From Natronomonas sp. (lineage in GTDB: Archaea > Halobacteriota > Halobacteria > Halobacteriales > Haloarculaceae): a stretch of 5,488 bases of DNA. The first letter of the stretch is position 1. The number at the start of each line of letters is the position of its first letter. Shown in pieces: positions 1 through 4,797 of the stretch. The notes beneath the pieces were generated by a model that saw only the letters and a program-made list of their open reading frames with translations, ran no database searches and was not told where the DNA came from. The position numbers and the translations under genes are program-made. The stretch is taken from the NCBI GenBank assembly GCA_007121575.1, contig SKKJ01000261.1, positions 1-5,488 of the forward strand. Reading direction: 5' to 3'.

Positions 1-605
1 ATCTCTCGCTGTTTCGGAACAAGAAGTACCTCTATGCGGTCGCCATCTACACCGCCCACAACTGGGAACTCTACGGCGTCCGAAACTGGATCCTCGCGTT
101 CTTGCTGACGGTGCCCGCCGTGCTGACGACCGATAACCCAGCACTGTGGGCCGGCGTCCTCGCGGGCGTCGTGATGACCGTCGGCGGGCTCGGCAACCTG
201 TTGTCCGGCTGGGCGAGCGATTACGTAGGCCGATCGACCGCTATCGCCGCCTCACTCGGCGCGAGTACGGTCATCACGCTCGCGCTCGGCTTTCTTCAGT
301 GGCTGCCGATCGTCGCGTTGGTCGTCTTGCTCGTCGTCTACGGAATCGTGCTCACCGGCGATAGCGCGCCGACGTCGACCGCCATCACTGAAGTCGTCGA
401 CGACGAAAACGTCGGATCCGCCCTCGCCGTACAATCGCTCGTCGGCTTCAGCGCGACGGCGATCTCGCCCGTCGTGTTCGGGCTCGTCCTCGACCGATCC
501 GGATATCCCGCCGCGTTTTTCACCCTCGCGATCGGCGCGGCCGTCGGGTTGTGCTGTCTCGGGTTGCTGTCTCGAAGCCGAGCTCGGCACGTGAATGTGT
601 CGTGA
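1..605 (+). CDS. MFS transporter, C-terminal half (5' end outside window)
   Basis: This is a cytoplasmic-membrane secondary transporter of the major facilitator superfamily; the substrate is not known. The reading frame is open from base 3, so the start lies left of the window and about 200 residues are visible. They contain roughly six hydrophobic segments, matching the second six-helix bundle. The first visible segment carries the aromatic-rich stretch YTAHNWELYGVRNWILAFL. A following loop has the MFS signature-like GWASDYVGR (nt 210-236), and a later loop has the acidic EVVDDENVGSA. The end is Arg-rich and cytoplasmic-looking. The HNWELYG-type helix recalls CynX/NarK-like anion permeases, but that subfamily assignment is a weak impression. 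The gene is convergent with the oxidoreductase at 641-1624, so they are not co-transcribed. Family assignment is firm; substrate is open. Confidence 0.85.
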   Translation, partial: LSLFRNKKYLYAVAIYTAHNWELYGVRNWILAFLLTVPAVLTTDNPALWAGVLAGVVMTVGGLGNLLSGWASDYVGRSTAIAASLGASTVITLALGFLQWLPIVALVVLLVVYGIVLTGDSAPTSTAITEVVDDENVGSALAVQSLVGFSATAISPVVFGLVLDRSGYPAAFFTLAIGAAVGLCCLGLLSRSRARHVNVS

Positions 606-614
606 AAATCCGCG

Positions 615-640
615 TTCAGCTTTTTCCTCTCCGTCTTTGT
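615..640 (+). terminator. possible T-rich archaeal terminator between convergent genes
   Basis: The 35-nt gap between the convergent MFS and oxidoreductase genes has a T5 run (near 619-623) and a second T-rich patch (CTTTG, near 631-635) on the plus strand. Archaeal RNA polymerase terminates at U-tracts without needing a hairpin, and none is obvious here. The assignment is inferred from position and base composition only. Confidence 0.3.
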
Positions 641-1624
641 TCAGACGTTCGGAATCACTTCGTCGCCAATCAGTTCGATGCACTCGACGGCGACGTCGTG
701 GTCCATTCCCGGCCAGTGCAGACGCGGAAGCATGTAGTTCGCGTTGAGTTCGTCTTCGTACCGTTCGATCTGCTCGCAGACCTCTTCGGGCGTTCCGAGG
801 AGGAACCGATCTTCGGCGAGCTGTTCGAACGGCTTGTGGAGGTCGTCTTGGTCCTCCATCGCCTCGTCTTGGCCCCACTCGATGTACTGTTGGTACTTCG
901 AGAACAGGTACTCTTCTGCGGTCTCGACGGCTTCTTCGCGTGACTCGGCGACGAACGTCTCTCGGATGATCGGGACGCCGGTATCGTCGCCCTGCTCGCG
1001 CCGGACCTCGTCGTAATCTTCTTTCAGTTCTTTGACTTCCGTGACCGTCGAGTGCGGATTGACGAACCACGCATCGCCCATTCGGGCGGCGCGTTTGATC
1101 GCGCTCCGAGCGTTCGCGGCGATCCAAACCGGCGGTTGCTCGTCTGGGCGCGGGTTGATCGTCACACCGTCGACGGAGTAGAACTTCCCGTCGTAGACGA
1201 CGTCCTCCTCGTTCCAGAGCAGTTTCATCAGCTCGATGCCCTCCTCGAAGCGGCCGACGCGCTCGGATTTGTCGATGCCGAAGCTGTCGAACTCGACGTC
1301 CCGGTATCCGATCCCGACGCCGGCGATCGCGCCCGCGGAGATCGTATCGAGCGTGGTGATCTGCTCTGCGATGTCGACCGGCTGGTGTAGCGGTAACAAG
1401 ACGACGCCCGTCCCGACTTTCATCGACCCCGCCTCGGCGGCGAGCCGCGAGAGCAGCGGCATCTGCTGGAGCTGAATGTAATCCGCGAGATAGTGTTGGC
1501 CGGTCGTGATCATATCGAAGCCGGCTTCGCGGGCCGCGATCGTCTGATCGAGGAGTCCCTGAAAGAGCTGGTCTGCGGAGTTATCCGTCGTCGTCTGGCA
1601 GTTGAGAAAGAGGCCAAATTTCAT
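641..1624 (-). CDS. LLM-class (luciferase-like) flavin/F420-dependent oxidoreductase
   Basis: This is a soluble TIM-barrel oxidoreductase of the bacterial luciferase-like superfamily. Members use FMN (with O2) or coenzyme F420, and F420 is abundant in haloarchaea. The substrate is unknown. From ATG 1624 the protein has 327 residues, a normal length. It opens with the strand MKFGLFLNCQ. Then come EAGFDMITTGQHYL (residues 33-46), the second-strand block KVGTGVVLLPLHQPVDIAEQ (69-88), the glycine-rich GVGIGYRDVEFDSFGI (102-117) and PPVWIAANARSA (164-175). A late segment FLLGTPEEVCEQI (274-286) is typical of the family. An in-frame start exists at 1681, but the extra 19 residues precede the conserved first strand and would cover the promoter, so 1624 is preferred. 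The gene is divergent from the enolase-superfamily gene. The usual SGGR motif before the glycine loop reads SAGA here. Confidence 0.9.
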   Translation of the reverse strand: MKFGLFLNCQTTTDNSADQLFQGLLDQTIAAREAGFDMITTGQHYLADYIQLQQMPLLSRLAAEAGSMKVGTGVVLLPLHQPVDIAEQITTLDTISAGAIAGVGIGYRDVEFDSFGIDKSERVGRFEEGIELMKLLWNEEDVVYDGKFYSVDGVTINPRPDEQPPVWIAANARSAIKRAARMGDAWFVNPHSTVTEVKELKEDYDEVRREQGDDTGVPIIRETFVAESREEAVETAEEYLFSKYQQYIEWGQDEAMEDQDDLHKPFEQLAEDRFLLGTPEEVCEQIERYEDELNANYMLPRLHWPGMDHDVAVECIELIGDEVIPNV

Positions 1625-1650
1625 GCTGTAGTAGATCCGACGCAGGACTG

Positions 1651-1658
1651 GTAAAAAG
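1651..1658 (-). promoter_or_regulatory. TATA-like box for the LLM oxidoreductase gene
   Basis: On the minus strand the sequence CTTTTTAC is centred about 31 nt upstream of the ATG at 1624. It is an AT-rich island in GC-rich surroundings. The distance fits an archaeal TATA box driving a leaderless or nearly leaderless transcript. No convincing Shine-Dalgarno sequence precedes the ATG. Confidence 0.5.
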
Positions 1659-1716
1659 TGTTTTCTAGAGGGCAATTCCATGATCTCGCCCGAGTCGTCC
1701 GATCGGGGTGGGCACG

Positions 1717-1723
1717 CTTATAT
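1717..1723 (+). promoter_or_regulatory. TATA box for the enolase-superfamily gene
   Basis: CTTATAT is centred about 27 nt upstream of the ATG at 1747, the canonical spacing for a haloarchaeal leaderless transcript whose first base is the A of the start codon. This box lies inside the longer in-frame extension that begins at GTG 1708, which argues against that upstream start. A 7-bp inverted repeat (1688-1694 and 1728-1734) brackets the box. Confidence 0.6.
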
Positions 1724-1746
1724 CCCTCTCGGGCCAACTGCGTTCA

Positions 1747-2880
1747 ATGCGAATCACCGACATCGACGTGACGCCGGTCGCGGTTCCGATGGAAGCCGAG
1801 ATCAAGGGCAGCAGTTATCAAAAGCGGTACCGGGGAACGCTCGTCGTTCGAGTCGAAACCGACGCGGGAGTCTCCGGCGAAGTGTACTCCGGTGACATCC
1901 TCGATACGGAGATCGACAAAGCCGACCAACTCGTTTCGTTCGTCGAAGACGACATCGCCACCGCGCTCGTCGGCGAGGAGCTGTTCCGAATGGAGGCGCA
2001 CTGGGCAGAGTTGATGCGTCGCTCTCGCCGGCTCTTCGCGTACGAAGCGGGCGCTCGACAGCTGTTCATTCACGCGATCGGCGCGGTCAATATCGCGCTG
2101 TGGGACACCATCGGAAAGGCAACCGACCAGCCGCTATACCGGCTCTGGGGCGGCTACCGCGACGAACTTCCGATCATCGCGATCGGCGGCTATTACGGCG
2201 ACGGTCGGACCGATGAGGACCTCATCGATGAAATGCACGAGTACCAGGAGATGGGCCTCGCGGGAATCAAACTGAAAGTCGGTGGTCGAAGCCCGGAACG
2301 CGATCTCGAACGCCTCCGCGTCGTTCGCGAAGCGATGGGCGAGGAGTTCTTCATCGCCTGCGATGCGAACCAGGGGTACGAGACCGATGAAGCGGCCGAG
2401 TTCGCGAAAGGCGCTGAGAAATACGACATCGAGTGGTTCGAAGAACCTGTCGTCTGGCACGATCAGTACGCCGGCATGCGAACCGTGAGACAGCGCTCTT
2501 CGATCCCGATCACGGCCGGTCAAAGCGAGTCGACCGTCGAGGCCTGCCGACAGCTGATCGAAAACAACATCGTCGATATCATCAACCTCGATGCCAGTAT
2601 CGCCGGCGGGCCGACCGCGTGGCGAAAGGTCGCAGCGATGGCCGACTCGTTCGGCATCCGAATGGCCCACCACGAGGAGCCACACATCTCGATGCACCTG
2701 CTCGCCTCGATCCCGAACGGTCGAGCGGCGGAGTGTTTCCACCCGGACTTCGATCCGATCTGGCACGAGATGGTGGTCGATCAGCCCGAAATCTCCGACG
2801 GCACGATCACGCTGCCCGAAGAGCCCGGAATCGGCCTCGAAATCGATGAGGACTTCGTCGACGAACACGCCCTCGACTGA
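1747..2880 (+). CDS. mandelate racemase/muconate lactonizing enzyme family protein (enolase superfamily)
   Basis: This enolase-superfamily enzyme abstracts the proton alpha to a carboxylate. The likely reaction is dehydration or racemisation of a sugar acid or hydroxy acid, but the substrate cannot be read from the sequence. From ATG 1747 it has 377 residues, the normal family length. The N-terminal capping domain is about 1-125, followed by the barrel. Visible active-site landmarks are KLK (K175, K177; the KxK general base), D206 in CDANQG (metal), the EEP motif (E232/E233; metal), D282 in NLDASIAGG and H309 in MAHHEEPHISMH (the Asp-His dyad of the mandelate racemase subgroup), and E329. The usual third metal-ligand Glu falls on Q259 in TAGQSE. 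GTG 1708 is a possible longer start but would include the TATA box. The gene ends 83 nt before the nitrile hydratase operon, which has its own promoter. Confidence 0.9.
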   Translation: MRITDIDVTPVAVPMEAEIKGSSYQKRYRGTLVVRVETDAGVSGEVYSGDILDTEIDKADQLVSFVEDDIATALVGEELFRMEAHWAELMRRSRRLFAYEAGARQLFIHAIGAVNIALWDTIGKATDQPLYRLWGGYRDELPIIAIGGYYGDGRTDEDLIDEMHEYQEMGLAGIKLKVGGRSPERDLERLRVVREAMGEEFFIACDANQGYETDEAAEFAKGAEKYDIEWFEEPVVWHDQYAGMRTVRQRSSIPITAGQSESTVEACRQLIENNIVDIINLDASIAGGPTAWRKVAAMADSFGIRMAHHEEPHISMHLLASIPNGRAAECFHPDFDPIWHEMVVDQPEISDGTITLPEEPGIGLEIDEDFVDEHALD

Positions 2881-2933
2881 TAGGCTAGTCTGCCCGTTTT
2901 CTGTCAAGTTCGTCGATGGCCTTTCGAGCGAAC

Positions 2934-2941
2934 TATTATTA
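2934..2941 (+). promoter_or_regulatory. BRE/TATA promoter of the nitrile hydratase operon
   Basis: TATTATTA is centred about 27 nt upstream of ATG 2964 and is directly preceded by CGAAC (2929-2933), which resembles an archaeal BRE. The spacing predicts a leaderless mRNA starting at the beta-subunit ATG. It also supports independent transcription of the operon rather than simple read-through from the upstream enolase-superfamily gene. Confidence 0.6.
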
Positions 2942-2963
2942 CTCGCGAGCGGGATATCGGTGT

Positions 2964-3653
2964 ATGAACGGCGTCCATGACATGGGCGGTATGCACGGGT
3001 TCGGCCCCGTCGACGTTGACGACGACGCTGCGTTCCACGACGAGTGGGAGAAAGCGGTGTTCGGCGTCGAGAAACTCCTTCGGTACCAGTCGATATACGG
3101 CGTCGACGAGAAACGACACGCGCTCGAACGGTTCGATCCGGTGACGTACCTCGACTCGTCGTACTTCGAACGGTGGGCCCTCGGCAGCGAGACGCTGCTG
3201 CTCGAGACGGGGACGATCACCGAGGACGAGCTTTCTGCGGCGATCGAAGCGCACGACGGCTCGGGCCTCTTCGAACTGGACGATTCCGAGACCGACCGCG
3301 ACCGAGTCGACGAACTCGTCGAACTCGTCCACGAGGCGTTTCGATCGGATGCGTCCTTCGAGCGCGATCCCGTCGAGCCGCAGTTCGACGCCGGCGACGC
3401 GATCGTCGTCCGAAACGACCATCCGGCGGGGCACACTCGCTGTCCACGGTATGTCCGTCGGGCGCGCGGGACGATTCATGAGGTTCAAGGGACACACGTC
3501 GTCCCGGACGAAGCCGCCCACGGGACCGAGGTCGCCGAACCGCTCTACTCGGTTCGCTTCGAGGCGACGGAACTGTGGAACGACGATACGGACGGCGATG
3601 CGGTCTATATCGATCTGTGGGAACGGTATCTGAATCCGGCGGACCCGGAGTGA
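2964..3653 (+). CDS. nthB: nitrile hydratase subunit beta
   Basis: This is the beta subunit of nitrile hydratase, the cytoplasmic metalloenzyme that adds water to nitriles to form amides. Beta packs over the alpha-subunit metal site and supplies arginines that contact the oxidised cysteines. From ATG 2964 it has 229 residues, full length for the family. The first residues, MNGVHDMGGMHGFGPV, are the classic beta N-terminus and fix the start. The helical domain has GVDEKRHALERFDP (46-59, including R51 and R56) and YLDSSYFERW (62-71). After an acidic linker, the SH3-like C-terminal domain holds GHTRCPRYVRRARG (156-169), then THVVPDEAAHG (177-187) and LYSVRFEATELW (194-205). A longer in-frame start at 2916 would span the promoter and precede the conserved N-terminus. 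The gene is first in the operon. One undivided beta chain favours nitrile hydratase over thiocyanate hydrolase, whose equivalent is split in two. Confidence 0.95.
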   Translation: MNGVHDMGGMHGFGPVDVDDDAAFHDEWEKAVFGVEKLLRYQSIYGVDEKRHALERFDPVTYLDSSYFERWALGSETLLLETGTITEDELSAAIEAHDGSGLFELDDSETDRDRVDELVELVHEAFRSDASFERDPVEPQFDAGDAIVVRNDHPAGHTRCPRYVRRARGTIHEVQGTHVVPDEAAHGTEVAEPLYSVRFEATELWNDDTDGDAVYIDLWERYLNPADPE

Positions 3654-3688
3654 ACGGGCGCGACGAGCGACTGAAACACGAGCACATC

Positions 3689-4369
3689 ATGGAAGACGAA
3701 CACACACGCGACGGAGACGAGTACAGCAACGATCACGGACATGAACACGGCCACAGTCATGTTCACGAGCACGGCCACGGCCACGACACGGGCGAGCCCG
3801 ACGAATTGAAATCTCGAGCGCGGGCGTTACAATCGCTGCTCTTGGAGAAAGAGCTGATCAGTATCGAGGCGATCAACGAGGTGTTAGCGCTGTTCGAAAC
3901 CGAGGTCGGGCCGATGAACGGCGCGCGCGTCGTCGCGAGGGCGTGGGCCGATCCCGATTTCAAGCAGTTGCTCCTCGAAGACGCCAACGAAGCGCTCGAT
4001 GAGTTCGACTTCGAGATCGGCGAACAGCATCTCACGGTGGTCGAAAACACGCCGAAGACGCACAATGCGGTCGTCTGCACGCTCTGTTCGTGTTATCCGT
4101 GGTCGATACTCGGGTTACCGCCGACGTGGTATAAATCGCCGCAGTACCGCTCACGGATCGTCAGAGAGCCCCGGACGGTGCTTTCGGAGTTCGGCGTCGA
4201 GCTCGGCTCGGACGTCGAGGTGCAGATCTGGGATGCGAGTTCGGAGATACGATATATGGTTCTCCCGCAGCGGCCGCCCGAAACCGACGGTCTAGACGAG
4301 GACGAGCTCGTTGAGCACGTGACGCGCGATGCCATGATCGGCGTCGAACGGTTGGGTGCCGATGTCTGA
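3689..4369 (+). CDS. nthA: cobalt-type nitrile hydratase subunit alpha with His-rich N-terminus
   Basis: This is the catalytic alpha subunit of nitrile hydratase. The metal-claw motif VCTLCSCYPW places the ligand cysteines at 130, 133 and 135. In the family the last two are oxidised to sulfinate and sulfenate, and Thr after the first Cys marks the cobalt type (Ser in the iron type). Other family blocks are NGARVVARAWADPDF (77-91), LGLPPTWYKSPQYRSRIVREPR (starting at 141), WDASSEIRYMVLPQRP (181-196) and VTRDAMIGVE (211-220). Residues 16-32 contain nine histidines at every second position, a likely metal-binding tail and the main oddity. From ATG 3689 the protein has 226 residues. GTG 3650, in a GTGA overlap with the beta stop, would add 13 residues and suggest translational coupling; neither start has a clear Shine-Dalgarno. 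The gene overlaps the activator gene by 8 nt. Confidence 0.94.
   Translation: MEDEHTRDGDEYSNDHGHEHGHSHVHEHGHGHDTGEPDELKSRARALQSLLLEKELISIEAINEVLALFETEVGPMNGARVVARAWADPDFKQLLLEDANEALDEFDFEIGEQHLTVVENTPKTHNAVVCTLCSCYPWSILGLPPTWYKSPQYRSRIVREPRTVLSEFGVELGSDVEVQIWDASSEIRYMVLPQRPPETDGLDEDELVEHVTRDAMIGVERLGADV
3734..3784 (+). other. His-rich tract of the nitrile hydratase alpha subunit
   Basis: This segment encodes residues 16-32 of the alpha subunit, in which His occurs at every even position, separated mostly by Gly and Glu. An additional His is at residue 5. The DNA is a degenerate repeat of CAC/CAT codons alternating with GGC/GAG/GAA-type codons. Such tails bind Co, Ni or Zn in metallochaperones such as HypB and UreE. 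A metal-storage or metal-delivery role for this one is inferred. Confidence 0.8.
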
Positions 4370-4772
4370 TAACGCTGCCTTCGAGACGGATGATCCGATC
4401 GACGAATCCGCCGCCCGGACGCGGCTCGCGGAGTTGATCGAACAGTCCGAGGGTGCGATCGATGGGGAGGGGCCGACGTTCGATTCGCCCGCGCAGGCCC
4501 GGGCGTTCGGACTGATCGTCACGCTCTGGCGGGAGGGCGTCTTCGAGTGGAGCGAGTTCCAACGGGCGTTGATCGCCCGGATCGAAACCGACGACGGCTC
4601 GCTCGAAACGGAGACCGAAAAAGCGTACTACGACCACTGGATCGAGGCCGCAACGCGACTGCTCGAATCGAAGGGGCACGTCTCCGCGGCGTCGCTCGAA
4701 GAGCGCGCACACGAGTTCGCCGACGGTGAACGCGACGCGAGCGAGTTCGTCATCGGCGACCGCGAACACTGA
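4362..4772 (+). CDS. nitrile hydratase activator/accessory protein (P14K/NhlE-like)
   Basis: This small protein belongs to the nitrile hydratase accessory family, which resembles the helical N-terminal half of the beta subunit. For cobalt enzymes such proteins carry alpha into a transient complex, promote cobalt insertion and cysteine oxidation, and hand alpha to the apoenzyme by subunit swapping. From ATG 4362 it has 136 residues. Family marks are TFDSPAQARAFGLIVTLWREGVFEW in two parts (39-55 and 56-63), FQRAL (66-70), YYDHWIEAATRLL (89-101) and GHVSAASL (105-112). The start overlaps the alpha stop by 8 nt, so it is almost certainly co-translated. A GTG six bases earlier (4356) is a less likely start. 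The C-terminal tail is strongly acidic, whereas characterised bacterial P14K-type activators have a basic, flexible tail. No metal-binding CxxC or His cluster is evident. Confidence 0.88.
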   Translation: MSDNAAFETDDPIDESAARTRLAELIEQSEGAIDGEGPTFDSPAQARAFGLIVTLWREGVFEWSEFQRALIARIETDDGSLETETEKAYYDHWIEAATRLLESKGHVSAASLEERAHEFADGERDASEFVIGDREH

Positions 4773-4780
4773 AAAAGAAC
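4772..4780 (-). terminator. possible T-rich terminator of the MmgE/PrpD gene
   Basis: Just beyond the minus-strand stop codon at 4798-4800, the minus strand reads GTTCTTTTT, a U-tract of the kind archaeal RNA polymerase terminates at. It overlaps the stop codon of the convergent activator gene by one base. No matching T-run follows the nitrile hydratase operon on the plus strand. The call rests on composition and position only. Confidence 0.35.
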
Positions 4781-4797
4781 TCTCGATTATCCGGCCG

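Noticed and set aside
551..943. Plus-strand open frame over the 3' end of the oxidoreductase gene
   Set aside because: It is entirely antisense or alternative-frame to two well-supported genes and shows no recognisable domain.
252..1127. Long minus-strand open frame (about 290 codons) across the MFS and oxidoreductase genes
   Set aside because: Its product is Arg-rich with low complexity, unlike an acidic haloarchaeal protein, and it lies antisense to one real gene and out of frame with another. It is a shadow caused by GC-rich codon use.
2134..2907. Minus-strand open frame of about 257 codons opposite the enolase-superfamily gene
   Set aside because: The plus-strand frame carries all catalytic motifs of a known family; the antisense frame shows none and is a mirror artefact.
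3217..3729. Arg-rich minus-strand frame opposite the nitrile hydratase beta gene
   Set aside because: Arg-rich composition and complete overlap with a convincing gene mark it as a shadow.
3734..3786. Degenerate CACGGC-like DNA repeat as a microsatellite or regulatory repeat
   Set aside because: It is in frame and is explained by the alternating His-Gly/Glu codons of the alpha subunit's N-terminal tail.
2964..4369. Thiocyanate hydrolase instead of nitrile hydratase
   Set aside because: Thiocyanate hydrolase has the beta equivalent split into two subunits. Here beta is one chain with the classic nitrile hydratase N-terminus, and a nitrile hydratase-type activator follows.
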